From positions 1,353,299 through 1,417,298 of the forward strand of contig NZ_BSQG01000001.1 of NCBI RefSeq assembly GCF_030268225.1: 64,000 bases of DNA. The letters run 5' to 3'. Shown in pieces: positions 36,813-46,956 of the stretch. The notes under the pieces were generated by a model. That model was not told where the DNA came from. It saw only the letters and a program-made list of their open reading frames with translations, and did no database searches. Position numbers and translations under genes: made by a program. This DNA is from Nocardiopsis ansamitocini. GTDB lineage: Bacteria; Actinomycetota; Actinomycetes; Streptosporangiales; Streptosporangiaceae. Position 1 is the first letter of the stretch. Each line of letters starts with the position of its first letter.

Positions 36813-37781
36813 CTACTCGAACAGACTCGTGACCGAGCCGTCGCTGAACACCTCGTTGATCGCCCGGGCCAGCAGCGGCGCGATCGACAACTGGGTGAGC
36901 TTCTCGAACTGACGGTCCTTGGCCAACGGCAACGAGTTGGTGATGACCACCTCGGAGATCCGCGAGTTCTGCAACCGCTCCACCGCCGGACCCGACAGCA
37001 CTCCGTGGGTGGCCGCCACGATGACCTTGGCCGCCCCCTGCTCGAACAGGGCGTCCGCGGCCTTCACGATGGTCCCCGCGGTGTCGATCATGTCGTCCAC
37101 CAGCACACAGGTGCGGCCCTTGACCTCACCCACCACCTCGTGGACCTTCACCTCGTTGGCCACATCGGGGTCACGGCGCTTGTGGATGATCGCCAGCGGC
37201 GAACCCAACCGGTCGGCCCAACGGTCCGCGGTACGCACCCGGCCCGCGTCGGGCGACACGACGGTCGCCTCCGAGGCGTCCACCTGCGACGCCACGTAGT
37301 CGGCGAGAATGGGAAGCGCGAAGAGGTGGTCGACCGGACCGTCGAAGAACCCCTGGATCTGATCCGTGTGCAGGTCCACCGCCATCAGGCGGTTGGCCCC
37401 GGCCGTACGGAACAGGTCGGTGACCAGCCGGGCCGAGATCGGCTCGCGGCCCCGGTGCTTCTTGTCCTGGCGGGCGTAGCCGAGGAAAGGCGTCACCACG
37501 GTGATGCGCTTGGCCGAAGCCCTCTTCAGCGCGTCCACCATGATCAACTGCTCCATGATCGACTTGTTGATCGGCTCCGAGTGGCACTGGATGATGAACG
37601 CGTCGCTGCCCCGGACCGACTCCAGGTAGCGGACGAAGATCTCCCCGTTGGCGAAGTCCTGGAACCTGGTCGGGACCACCTCGATGCCCAGTTCCGCGGC
37701 CACCCGCTCCGCGAGCTCGGGGTGGGTGCGCCCCGAGAAGAGCATCATCTTCTTCTGGCCCGCGGCCTTCATGCCGGTCAC
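36813..37781 (-). CDS. prs: ribose-phosphate pyrophosphokinase (PRPP synthetase)
   Basis: Makes PRPP from ribose 5-phosphate and ATP for nucleotide, His and Trp synthesis. The 322-residue protein has F-S-G-R-T-H-P-E-L-A, R-F-Q-D-F-A-N-G-E-I, G-Y-A-R-Q-D-K-K-H-R-G-R-E-P-I, the metal-binding V-D-L-H-T-D-Q-I-Q-G-F-F and the PRPP loop C-V-L-V-D-D-M-I-D-T-A-G-T. GTG 37781 is chosen because GGGGGA lies seven bases upstream; the frame also contains GTG at 37796. It follows glmU in the same direction with about 80 bp between. Confidence 0.95.
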   Translation of the reverse strand: MTGMKAAGQKKMMLFSGRTHPELAERVAAELGIEVVPTRFQDFANGEIFVRYLESVRGSDAFIIQCHSEPINKSIMEQLIMVDALKRASAKRITVVTPFLGYARQDKKHRGREPISARLVTDLFRTAGANRLMAVDLHTDQIQGFFDGPVDHLFALPILADYVASQVDASEATVVSPDAGRVRTADRWADRLGSPLAIIHKRRDPDVANEVKVHEVVGEVKGRTCVLVDDMIDTAGTIVKAADALFEQGAAKVIVAATHGVLSGPAVERLQNSRISEVVITNSLPLAKDRQFEKLTQLSIAPLLARAINEVFSDGSVTSLFE

Positions 37782-37859
37782 GTGTATTTCCCCCACAGTC
37801 TGCTGCCTACTTTCTTCGCCGGCTCAAAGGAGCCGGTTCGGACCGCCCCCGACACGCGC

Positions 37860-39317
37860 TCAATCGTCACTCCCCGGAAGGCCCCGGCCCGCCTGCTCCG
37901 CGGCCTGCGCGGACGGCGTCCCAGGACGCTTTCGCTGCACCCACCCCTCGATGATGCGCTGCTGACCGGCGGAGACGGCCAGCGCACCGGGCGGAACGTC
38001 CTCGCGGACCACGGTGCCGGCGCCCGTGTAGGCGCCCGCCCCCACGTCGACCGGCGCGACGAACATGTTGTCGCTCCCGGTGCGCGCGTGGTCCCCGATC
38101 GTCGTGCGGTTCTTGTTGACCCCGTCGTAGTTGACGAAGACGGAGGAGGCGCCGATATTGACGCCCCGGCCGATGTCGGCGTCGCCCACGTAGGTCAGGT
38201 GCGGGACCTTGGACGCCTCTCCGACAACGGAGTTCTTCACCTCGACATAGGTGCCGATCTTGACCCCGCGCCCGAGCCTGGCGCCGGGACGGAGGTAGGC
38301 GTACGGGCCGACGGACGCCTCGGGGCCGATCTCGGCCTCGTGGGCGACCGTGTGTCCGACCACGGCGTCGTCGCCGACCCGGGTGTCGCGCAGGAGCGTG
38401 GCCGGGCCGACCCGGGCGCCCTCGCCGATCACGGTGTGCCCCTGGAGCTGGGTCTGGGGCTCTACCACCGCGTCACGGCCGACCTTCACTTGGGCGTCCA
38501 CCCAGGTGGAGGCCGGGTCCACGATGGTGACCCCGTCGCGCATCAGGCGCTCCAGGAGACGGTCGTTGAGCAGGCGCCGGGCCTCCGCCAACTGGACGCG
38601 GTCGTTGACGCCCTGGATCTCGACCCAGTCCTCGGCGACAGCCGCGTCCACCCGGTGGCCGTCGCCGCGCAGGATCGCCACGGCGTCGGTGATGTATTCC
38701 TCGCCCTTGGCGTTGTCCGTGGACAACCGGTTGACGACCTCGGTGAGCAGCGCGCCGTCGAAGGCGTACATCCCGGAGTTGATCTCGTCCACGGCCAACT
38801 GGGCCTCGGTGGCGTCGGCGTGCTCGACGATCTCGGTGAAGGCACCGCCGGAGTCGCGCACGACCCTGCCGTACCCGGTGGGGTCGGGGACCCTGGCCGA
38901 CAGCACGGTGACGGCGTTGCCCGCCGCCTCGTGGGCGGCGACGAGGTCGAGGAGCGTGCGCCCCCGCAGCAGCGGGGTGTCGCCGTAGGCGAGGACGACC
39001 GTGCCGGACAGCTCCACCCCTTGCTCGCGCAGTGCCTCGACGGCCATGCGGACCGCATGGCCGGTGCCGTTCTGCTGGTCCTGGACCGCGGTCGAGACGT
39101 CGGGCGCGACGTCCTTGAGGTGCTGGGCCACCTGCTCCCTGGCGTGGCCGACCACCACGGTGGTGCGCTGGGGTCGGAGTTCGGCGGCTGCGGCCAGGAC
39201 GTGTCCCAGCATGCTGCGGCCACAGATCTCGTGGAGGACCTTGGGAAGTCTGGACTTCATGCGGGTGCCCTCGCCCGCCGCGAGGACGATGACGGCTGCC
39301 GGACGGCTCACGCTCAC
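37860..39317 (-). CDS. glmU: bifunctional GlcNAc-1-phosphate uridyltransferase / glucosamine-1-phosphate acetyltransferase
   Basis: Produces UDP-GlcNAc for peptidoglycan and possibly the local polysaccharide. The N-terminal uridyltransferase domain shows V-L-A-A-G-E-G-T-R-M-K-S and N-G-T-G-H-A; the C-terminal left-handed beta-helix has many hexapeptide repeats and ends in N-Y-D-G-V-N-K and G-S-D-N-M-F-V-A-P-V. At 485 residues it is full length. GTG 39317 has GAGGAG nine bases upstream. Confidence 0.96.
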   Translation of the reverse strand: MSVSRPAAVIVLAAGEGTRMKSRLPKVLHEICGRSMLGHVLAAAAELRPQRTTVVVGHAREQVAQHLKDVAPDVSTAVQDQQNGTGHAVRMAVEALREQGVELSGTVVLAYGDTPLLRGRTLLDLVAAHEAAGNAVTVLSARVPDPTGYGRVVRDSGGAFTEIVEHADATEAQLAVDEINSGMYAFDGALLTEVVNRLSTDNAKGEEYITDAVAILRGDGHRVDAAVAEDWVEIQGVNDRVQLAEARRLLNDRLLERLMRDGVTIVDPASTWVDAQVKVGRDAVVEPQTQLQGHTVIGEGARVGPATLLRDTRVGDDAVVGHTVAHEAEIGPEASVGPYAYLRPGARLGRGVKIGTYVEVKNSVVGEASKVPHLTYVGDADIGRGVNIGASSVFVNYDGVNKNRTTIGDHARTGSDNMFVAPVDVGAGAYTGAGTVVREDVPPGALAVSAGQQRIIEGWVQRKRPGTPSAQAAEQAGRGLPGSDD

Positions 39318-39555
39318 TGGCGGAGACTCCTCATGTCGCTGGCGAATGAACTTCTATGGCTCGGCCGGCGGCGGGGACGGCCCGCACGGCCGATGGGCCG
39401 CGTCGGCGAAACGGCCTGAGAACACCTGGCCAGGGCACGCTGAGCCCGTCCTCCCTGGGCCGACATGGGCAGCATACAGGTGGGCCGCTCGGCGGGACGG
39501 CGCGCCCGGGTGTGGCGTTCGTGATTGACGCGTTACCGGCCCGAGACAGCGATAA
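39318..39555. other. region upstream of glmU
   Basis: About 240 bases between the glmU start and the tRNA terminator. It must carry the glmU promoter on the minus strand, but no convincing -35/-10 pair stands out and no other gene is supported. Confidence 0.4.
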
Positions 39556-39582
39556 GGGTCCGAGACCTATGGTCTCGGACCC
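39556..39582 (-). terminator. hairpin downstream of tRNA-Gln
   Basis: Perfect 12-bp stem GGGTCCGAGACC (39556-39567) / GGTCTCGGACCC (39571-39582) with loop TAT, placed past the 3' end of the minus-strand tRNA and followed by TTAT on that strand. Confidence 0.75.
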
Positions 39583-39641
39583 CGCGCTGTCACAGTGTGA
39601 AGTTGTCTACAAAGAAGCGTCTCAGCTGTTCAGCTGCCATG

Positions 39642-39713
39642 CTCCCGGGCCAGGACTCGAACCTGAAATGTCTGAACCAAAATCAGAAGTGTTGCCGATT
39701 ACACCACCCGGGA
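39642..39713 (-). tRNA. tRNA-Gln(TTG)
   Basis: A 72-base cloverleaf on the minus strand. The acceptor arm TCCCGGG pairs with CCCGGGA, with discriminator G. The anticodon stem TCTGA/TCAGA encloses the loop TTTTGGT, giving anticodon TTG. The T-arm contains GGTTCGAGTCC. CCA is not encoded. tRNA-Gln lies upstream of glmU in many actinobacteria. It is also a potential integration site; the gene to its right is unusual. Confidence 0.95.
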
Positions 39714-39884
39714 AAGCAGAAGATCTACTATCCGCGAAAACCACAAACTTCCACACCTGCCTCTATTCCCAGACTGCAGGGTGGCACCGCGTCTTGCATG
39801 GAACACCATAACGTCTTCGCCCGTTACGGTCACATGGACCGGGCCGAAGCAGGTCTCGACAGATGGCGAGGTCCCCCTCTCCAA

Positions 39885-40778
39885 TCATCCCGACACCGAA
39901 CCGTCCATCACTTGCTTGGCCAGAGCCTCAATCCGATGATAGAGCTCAGTACTGCGGTACACCTGCACAACCAGACAGCCCTGATAGCTCTCCCCCACGT
40001 TCTTGCGCACCGTGCTTGGGTTGTGCCGCTTGATCCAGGGCTTGTTGAAACGTTCCGCCCCTACTCCGACGACACCTGCCCAGAACTCGGTCGCCGCACC
40101 GATGTCGGCTGACTCATGGATGCTCAGCGTGAACCCCAACCGGTCCTTCTCAACGCCCATAGCAGCGAGGAACCGCAAAAAGAGCTTGATCAAACCGGCG
40201 TCGCTGTTGACGAAGACCACCCGGTAGTTGCGGTTCCACGGTTTGGCTTTGGTTCCCTCGCACCAGTAGATCGCAGCACCGATGATCAACAGCTCACGTT
40301 TGCCGAGCTCGCCCACCACCTCGGCTGCTGCAGCCCTGTCATCGCTCCGTTTGCGAACCGATTCTTGCTGGACTTGTCGCCGGCGAGTACTCGCCGGATC
40401 TTCGCAATGCTCCTCCCACTCCTTTTGTGTCATGGCCCGCCCTTCCGGGACCGGCCCCGGATAGGGCTTTTCGGGTTTGGGCAAATCCCTCAGCCACAGG
40501 GACAGGCTGCTCTTGGACACCGTCAGCTCGCGGGCGATGGCGTCGTAGCTCCAGCCCTGCCGGCGCAGGTCGAGGGCGCGGGCTCGGAGTTCGGGCTTGG
40601 CCCGGTTGGCGAGGTTGCGGTGCTTGGGCTCGACGTGGCCCTGGAGGAGCTGGGTGAGCTTCCAACCGCTCAGGCCGAGCTCGGCGCGGATGCGCGGGTT
40701 GCTCCAGCCCCGCTCGCGCAGGTCGATGGCGCGGGCGCGGAGGGCTGCGTCCTGGTTCGAACTCGTGTTCTCTTTCAT
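39885..40778 (-). CDS. HTH and LAGLIDADG-like domain protein of unknown function
   Basis: A 297-residue protein in two parts. Residues about 10-45 and 60-100 are two similar helix-turn-helix units (L-R-A-R-A-I-D-L-R-E-R-G-W-S-N and L-R-A-R-A-L-D-L-R-R-Q-G-W-S-Y), as in Homeodomain-like/resolvase HTHs. After an Arg-rich linker, the part starting L-L-I-I-G-A-A-I-Y-W-C-E-G-T-K, with V-F-V-N-S-D and G-C-L-V-V-Q-V-Y-R-S, resembles a single LAGLIDADG-type domain known from homing endonucleases and WhiA-like proteins. Coding sequence near the 3' end is less GC-rich than neighbours. The frame also opens at GTG 40868. Regulator or nuclease cannot be decided. Confidence 0.6.
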   Translation of the reverse strand: MKENTSSNQDAALRARAIDLRERGWSNPRIRAELGLSGWKLTQLLQGHVEPKHRNLANRAKPELRARALDLRRQGWSYDAIARELTVSKSSLSLWLRDLPKPEKPYPGPVPEGRAMTQKEWEEHCEDPASTRRRQVQQESVRKRSDDRAAAAEVVGELGKRELLIIGAAIYWCEGTKAKPWNRNYRVVFVNSDAGLIKLFLRFLAAMGVEKDRLGFTLSIHESADIGAATEFWAGVVGVGAERFNKPWIKRHNPSTVRKNVGESYQGCLVVQVYRSTELYHRIEALAKQVMDGSVSG

Positions 40779-40949
40779 GGCTTCAGGCTGCACCAGGGAT
40801 AGGGGGGCCGCCGGCTCGAAAACGGGGTTGTCCACAGCCCCGATCAACCGAAGTAAGTCTTTTCTCACCTTGAAGTGACATGCCGGAAAGTCCGTGACGG
40901 AAGGGGCGTGTGTTTCCTCACCCGAAGTGGTCGGGCGACGGACTTGCCA

Positions 40950-40983
40950 AACCTACGACGCCGTAGGTTACGGTTACGTAGGT
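40950..40983 (+). promoter_or_regulatory. operator cluster upstream of the desaturase gene
   Basis: AACCTACG-N4-CGTAGGTT at 40950-40969 is a perfect 8-bp inverted repeat, and another CGTAGGT copy follows at 40977-40983, 15 bases after the previous one. Three CGTAGGT boxes so close together suggest a dimer or double-dimer regulator site. The TetR gene downstream of the desaturase is the obvious candidate binder. Confidence 0.6.
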
Positions 40984-41165
40984 AAGAGTCACACGGCGAC
41001 CGCCGGGCAACCGGGTGGCGCAGGGCATCCCTGTACGCCTCCCACGCCCTTCGAGCTCGCCTGACGCACCCCGATCCTTGTCCGCCGGTCACCACGACCG
41101 GTCCGACCTGGGGACGCGGGCGTTCTCACATCGATTTCCACGGCCGTCCCGACCAAGGTGGACAC

Positions 41166-42122
41166 ATGACCGCAGCACCCGAGATCAGTCCCGACACAGC
41201 GAGGAAGGGCCCCGAGCCGGAGATCCTGGAGGAGAAGCGCGGAAAGGCGGAGCGCTACACCGTCTTCGCGTTCGTCTTCATCCCGCTCCTTGCTGTCGCA
41301 GCAGCCGTCCCCTTCGCCTGGGGATGGGGGCTGACCTGGACCGACATCATCATCGGCGCGGTCTTCTACATCATCGGCGGCCTGGGCATCACGGTGGGCT
41401 TCCACCGGCTGTTCACGCACGGCTCGTTCAAGGCCAACCGGCCGCTGCGCATCGCGATGGCGATCGCCGGCTCGATGGCCATCGAGGGCAGCGTCATCAA
41501 GTGGGTGGCCGACCACCGCCGCCACCACAAGTACGCCGACCACGAGGGCGACCCGCACTCCCCCTGGCGTTTCGGCGACGACTGGCGCTCGGTGGCCAAG
41601 GGCCTGTTCTACGCGCACATGGCGTGGATGTACCTGGACGAGCAGAAGACCTCGCCCAAGCGTTTCGCCCCCGACCTGTTGAAGGACAAGGACCTCGTCC
41701 GCCTCGACAAGTGGTTCGGGCTGATCGTGCTGTTCTCGCTGGCCGCGCCGGCACTCATCGGCGGCCTGGTGACGATGTCGTGGTGGGGCGCGCTCACCGC
41801 GTTCTTCTGGGGAAGCCTGGTCCGTGTCGCCGTCCTGCACCACGTGACCTGGTCGATCAACTCCATCTGCCACACCATCGGCGAGGAGAACTTCGAGGTC
41901 CGCGACCGCTCCCGCAATGTGTGGTGGCTGGCCATCCCGTCCTTCGGGGAGTCCTGGCACAACCTGCACCACGCCGACCCCACCTGCGCACGCCACGGCG
42001 TCCTCAAGGGGCAGATCGACATCTCCGCCCGGGTCATCTGGGCGTTCGAGAAGTTGGGCTGGGCGACCAAGGTCCGTTGGCCCAACGCCGAGCGGCTTGC
42101 TGCAAAGCGTGTGAGCGCCTAG
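41166..42122 (+). CDS. acyl-CoA desaturase (delta-9 type membrane fatty acid desaturase)
   Basis: Introduces a double bond into a fatty acyl chain using a di-iron centre. The 318-residue membrane protein has the three histidine boxes in order: H-R-L-F-T-H, H-R-R-H-H-K-Y and H-N-L-H-H, with about four membrane segments between them, as in SCD/DesA3-type enzymes. No fused cytochrome b5 or reductase domain is present. ATG 41166 has AAGGTGG just upstream. The TetR gene begins 14 bp after the stop, so the two are probably cotranscribed under the CGTAGGT operator. Confidence 0.93.
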   Translation: MTAAPEISPDTARKGPEPEILEEKRGKAERYTVFAFVFIPLLAVAAAVPFAWGWGLTWTDIIIGAVFYIIGGLGITVGFHRLFTHGSFKANRPLRIAMAIAGSMAIEGSVIKWVADHRRHHKYADHEGDPHSPWRFGDDWRSVAKGLFYAHMAWMYLDEQKTSPKRFAPDLLKDKDLVRLDKWFGLIVLFSLAAPALIGGLVTMSWWGALTAFFWGSLVRVAVLHHVTWSINSICHTIGEENFEVRDRSRNVWWLAIPSFGESWHNLHHADPTCARHGVLKGQIDISARVIWAFEKLGWATKVRWPNAERLAAKRVSA

Positions 42123-42136
42123 GCGGATCGGCCATC

Positions 42137-42793
42137 ATGGAAGCCGTGAGTGAGCAGAAGCCCAGATCCCGCAGAAAGCGCATGACCGGCAAGGAGCGCC
42201 GGGAGCAACTTCTCGACGTCGGCAGGGAACTGTTCGCCGAGCGCGGCTTCGACGGCACCTCGGTCGAGGAGATCGCGGCCCGTGCCGGTGTGTCCAAGCC
42301 GGTGGTCTATGAGCACTTCGGGGGCAAGGAGGGCGTCTACGCGGTCGTCGTGGACCGCGAGATGCAGTGCTTGCTTGGCATGGTCGGCGACGCGCTGGTC
42401 GCCGACCATGCCAAGGACAAGCTGGAGGGCGCGGCGCTGGCGCTGTTGCGCTACGTCGAGGAGCACAGCCAGGGGTTCCGGATCCTGGCGCGGGATTCCC
42501 ACGCCGCTTCGGGGACGGGGAGTTTCGCGAGTCTGATCAGCGACATCGCGAGTCAGGTCGAGCACGAGTTGGGCGCGGAGTTCAAGGCGCGTGGCTATGA
42601 CCCCAAGTTGGCGCCGCTGTACGCGCAGTCGCTGGTGGGCATGGTGGCGTTGACCGGCCAGTGGTGGCTGGAGGTGCGCCGGCCCAAGCGTGAGGTGGTG
42701 GCGGCGCACCTGGTGAACCTGGCGTGGAACGGGCTGTCGAAGCTGGATGCCAAGCCGCGCCTGGAGGGCGGCGGGCGGCGCCGGGGCGAGTGA
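42137..42793 (+). CDS. TetR family transcriptional regulator
   Basis: A 218-residue regulator with an N-terminal TetR HTH: R-R-E-Q-L-L-D-V-G-R-E-L-F-A-E-R-G-F-D-G-T-S then I-A-A-R-A-G-V-S-K-P-V-V-Y-E-H-F near residues 20-60. The ligand domain is large and hydrophobic, fitting an acyl-CoA or fatty-acid sensor. It sits 14 bp after the desaturase gene, so it likely controls membrane-lipid desaturation and its own synthesis. ATG 42137 and in-frame GTG 42146 are both possible starts. Confidence 0.88.
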   Translation: MEAVSEQKPRSRRKRMTGKERREQLLDVGRELFAERGFDGTSVEEIAARAGVSKPVVYEHFGGKEGVYAVVVDREMQCLLGMVGDALVADHAKDKLEGAALALLRYVEEHSQGFRILARDSHAASGTGSFASLISDIASQVEHELGAEFKARGYDPKLAPLYAQSLVGMVALTGQWWLEVRRPKREVVAAHLVNLAWNGLSKLDAKPRLEGGGRRRGE

Positions 42794-42824
42794 CCGGTGC
42801 GCGGGTTCGGCGGTTCCCGCAAAT

Positions 42825-42844
42825 TATCTCGATGTCAAGAGATA
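42825..42844 (+). promoter_or_regulatory. palindromic site upstream of the MarR gene
   Basis: TATCTC-N8-GAGATA lies 10 bases before ATG 42855. The spacing and TATCT-type arms match common MarR-family operators, so autoregulation is likely. The position so close to the start suggests it overlaps the transcription start region. Confidence 0.5.
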
Positions 42845-42854
42845 TGCTGTGCTC

Positions 42855-43364
42855 ATGCGCGATGAGGTTGACGGTCTGGTCGAGGCGTGGCGCACCGAGC
42901 GCCCGGACCTCGATGTGGAGCCGCTCCAGGTGTTGAGCCGGGTGTCGCGCCTTGCCCGGCACCTGGACCGCGCGCGCCGCACGGTGTTCACCCGGCACGA
43001 CCTGGAGCCGTGGGAGTTCGACGTCCTGGCGGAGTTGCGGCGTTCGGGCGCCCCCTACGAGTTGAGTCCGGGGCGGCTGCTGCGCGCCACCCTGGTCACG
43101 TCGGGCACCATGACCAACCGGATCGATCGGCTGGCCGCGGCCAAGCTGGTGGGCCGGTTCCCCGACCCCGCCGACAAGCGGGGGGTGTTGGTGCGCCTGA
43201 CCGTCGAGGGACGCGAACTGGTGGATGCGGCGCTGGCCGACCTGCTCAGTTACGAGGAGTCGATCCTGGGTGCGATGAGCGCCGTCCAGCGCGGCGAGTT
43301 GGCAGCGCTGCTGCGGTCGGTGCTGTCGCCGCTGGACGAGCCCGCCCGCCCCCAGCGAGGGTGA
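42855..43364 (+). CDS. MarR family transcriptional regulator
   Basis: A 169-residue winged-helix regulator: L-E-P-W-E-F-D-V-L-A-E-L-R-R-S-G (helix 2-3), T-S-G-T-M-T-N-R-I-D-R-L (recognition helix) and D-P-A-D-K-R-G-V-L-V-R-L-T (wing). The wing and recognition helix are highly typical. ATG 42855 is chosen; the frame is open upstream but would overlap the TetR gene, and the putative operator lies just before this start. It converges on the ABC-F gene with 31 bp between. The inducer is unknown. Confidence 0.88.
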   Translation: MRDEVDGLVEAWRTERPDLDVEPLQVLSRVSRLARHLDRARRTVFTRHDLEPWEFDVLAELRRSGAPYELSPGRLLRATLVTSGTMTNRIDRLAAAKLVGRFPDPADKRGVLVRLTVEGRELVDAALADLLSYEESILGAMSAVQRGELAALLRSVLSPLDEPARPQRG

Positions 43365-43395
43365 ACGGGGCGGGCCGCGTCTCTTCCGGCAGCGG

Positions 43396-45174
<1,779 letters not shown>

Positions 45175-45232
45175 CGCTGTCTATTGTCGCGGCTGCGGTG
45201 GAGTGCCGCGAACGGCGGGCGGCCGGGCCTGG

Positions 45233-46165
45233 TCAGTCGAGGAAGAAGTCGCGGGCGTGGCGGGCGAGGCCGGCGGTGTCGAGTCCGTGGGCGCGGTCGT
45301 GGTCGTCGGGGGCGCCGTAGCCGCGGATCTCGGTGTGGCGCAGGGTCCCGAGGCCGAGTTGGCGGTGGCGGCGGCCGTTGAGGGCCTCCGCGATCTCGTG
45401 GGCCGAGGTTCCGCGCAGGTAGGGCTCGACGATCATGACGTCGGCGTGGCCGGCCCGGGCGACGATGCGGCTGAGTCCGGTGCGGTCGAAGGGGCGGACG
45501 GTGGCGAGATAGGCCACGGTGACGTCGAGTTCGCGGGTGGCTGCGAGGACGCGGTCGAGCATGGGTCCGACGGCGATGACGGTTCCTGCGGCTCGTCGTG
45601 ATCCGGAGCGCACCACGACGAGTCCTTGGCCGACCGGGCGTGCTGCGGCGTTTCCCCGGGTGGAGAGCCGGAGGTAGACGCGGTCGCCGCCGGTGAGGGC
45701 GGGGGCGAGGAGGCGGGGGACTTCGTCGGCGTGGCCGGGGACGTGCACGGTCCAGCCCGGGAGGGTGTCCAGGAGGGCGATGTCGCCGGGGGCCATGCGG
45801 GTGCGGCCCTGTTCGGGGGTGTCGTGGGAGGCGCCGGTGCTGACGAGGACCGCGCCGGCGTCTTGGTGGGTGAGGTCGGTCTTGAGCTGTCCGAAGGCGC
45901 GTTCGACGAGGGCGGGGGCGTGGACGACGGGTCGTAGCCCGGTCAGGGCCAGTCCTGCGGCGGTTGTGATCATGAGTTGTTCGCGGATGCCGACGTTGAC
46001 GACCCGGTTGGGGTGGGTGAGGGCGGTGCGCGCGAAGGGGCCCAGGGCGGTGGCGGCGAGGACGAGGGCGAGTCGGGGGTCGTCGTTCATGGCCCGGTCG
46101 AGGGTGTGGACGAATGTCTCGCGCATCCGCTGGATGGTGCCGGCCTCGGTGGTGAGGGTGGTCAT
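45233..46165 (-). CDS. transketolase C-terminal subunit (pyrimidine-binding half)
   Basis: Second half of a split thiamine-diphosphate enzyme, 310 residues. It contains the transketolase Pyr domain with N-V-G-I-R-E-Q-L-M, whose Glu activates TPP, and a C-terminal transketolase-C domain. R-M-A-P-G-D-I-A-L-L and R-L-S-T-R follow the pattern of DXS/transketolase halves. It starts at ATG 46165 with GGAG six bases upstream and 17 bp after the N-terminal-half gene, so the two make one enzyme. Substrate is uncertain: housekeeping transketolases are single-chain, so this pair may act on a special sugar. Confidence 0.83.
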   Translation of the reverse strand: MTTLTTEAGTIQRMRETFVHTLDRAMNDDPRLALVLAATALGPFARTALTHPNRVVNVGIREQLMITTAAGLALTGLRPVVHAPALVERAFGQLKTDLTHQDAGAVLVSTGASHDTPEQGRTRMAPGDIALLDTLPGWTVHVPGHADEVPRLLAPALTGGDRVYLRLSTRGNAAARPVGQGLVVVRSGSRRAAGTVIAVGPMLDRVLAATRELDVTVAYLATVRPFDRTGLSRIVARAGHADVMIVEPYLRGTSAHEIAEALNGRRHRQLGLGTLRHTEIRGYGAPDDHDRAHGLDTAGLARHARDFFLD

Positions 46166-46182
46166 TGCGGCTCCTGGATGGG

Positions 46183-46881
46183 TCAGCGGGGGTGGCGGGC
46201 GGCTGTGCGGACGGTGACGGCGAGGGGGCGGCTCTCGTGGGGGGCGGTGAGTGCCTGGTGAAGGGCGTCGTGGTCGCGTCCCGGGGCGGAACGGGTGGCC
46301 CAGTCCTCGCGGGCGAAACGGTCGGGGATTTTGCCGGACCGGCCCAGGGGGGATGAACGGCTGTCGATGACGACGGCGGTCAGCGCGCTGAGTCCGAGGC
46401 GTGCGGCGGCGGTGATCGCCTCGTGGCTGCTGCCCTCGTCGAGTTCGGTGTCGCCGAGAAGGACGACGACTCGGGCGGCACCGTGGCCCTGGGCACGCAG
46501 GCCGAGTGCGGTGCCCACTCCGAGCCCGAGTCCGTGGCCGGGTGAACCGCCGCTGATCTCGACGCCGGGGACGAGGGTGCGGTCGGGACGACGGCCCAGT
46601 GGGGAGTCGAACTCCCCCCAGGAACGGAGGGCTGCGGTGTCGATGAAGCCTTTGGCTGCGAGGACTGCGTAGTAAGCGGCCGGGTCGTGGCCTCTGGAGA
46701 GCAGGAAACGGTCGCGTGCGGGGTCGGTGGCGGTGGCGGGTGAGATGTCGAGGACGCGGTCGTAGAGGACCCAGAGGACGTCGAGGGTGGTGGTGGCCGC
46801 GGCCTGGTGTTTCTTGTTACCGGTGAGGAGGCCGACGAGTGCGGGCAGGTCGGCGTATCTGGAGAGCGTGGTCGCTGGCAT
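46183..46881 (-). CDS. transketolase N-terminal subunit (TPP-binding half)
   Basis: First half of the split enzyme, 232 residues. The PP domain is seen from L-S-R-G-H-D-P-A-A-Y-Y-A near 62 and G-S-P-G-H-G-L-G-L at 112-120 to the metal/TPP motif G-D-T-E-L-D-E-G-S at 143-151. The Asn that normally completes this motif about 30 residues later is missing: I-D-S-R-S-S stands at 172-177. ATG 46881 lies six bases after the putative -10 element, so the mRNA is probably leaderless. The promoter contains a SoxR box. Confidence 0.82.
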   Translation of the reverse strand: MPATTLSRYADLPALVGLLTGNKKHQAAATTTLDVLWVLYDRVLDISPATATDPARDRFLLSRGHDPAAYYAVLAAKGFIDTAALRSWGEFDSPLGRRPDRTLVPGVEISGGSPGHGLGLGVGTALGLRAQGHGAARVVVLLGDTELDEGSSHEAITAAARLGLSALTAVVIDSRSSPLGRSGKIPDRFAREDWATRSAPGRDHDALHQALTAPHESRPLAVTVRTAARHPR

Positions 46882-46896
46882 AGCGACAGCCTGAAA

Positions 46897-46914
46897 CCTT
46901 CAGTTAAGTTGAGG
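46897..46914. promoter_or_regulatory. SoxR box within the transketolase promoter
   Basis: CCTTCAGTTAAGTTGAGG matches the enterobacterial soxS-type box CCTCAAGTTAACTTGAGG at 15 of 18 bases. On the minus strand it sits between TTGACC (-35) and CAGGCT (-10), which are 19 bases apart, the over-long spacing typical of MerR/SoxR-activated promoters. The soxR gene starts about 40 bases away on the other strand. Confidence 0.75.
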
Positions 46915-46956
46915 TCAAGGGAGTCGAGACGGCAGGAACAGGGAGTGGCGAGTGAG

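Noticed and set aside
36762-39419. 885-codon reading frame on the plus strand
   Set aside because: It runs antisense through both prs and glmU, which are certain genes, and shows no domain of its own.
39642-40778. An integrated mobile element at tRNA-Gln
   Set aside because: No integrase, transposase or duplicated tRNA 3' end was found between the tRNA and the desaturase gene; only the unusual single gene is noted.
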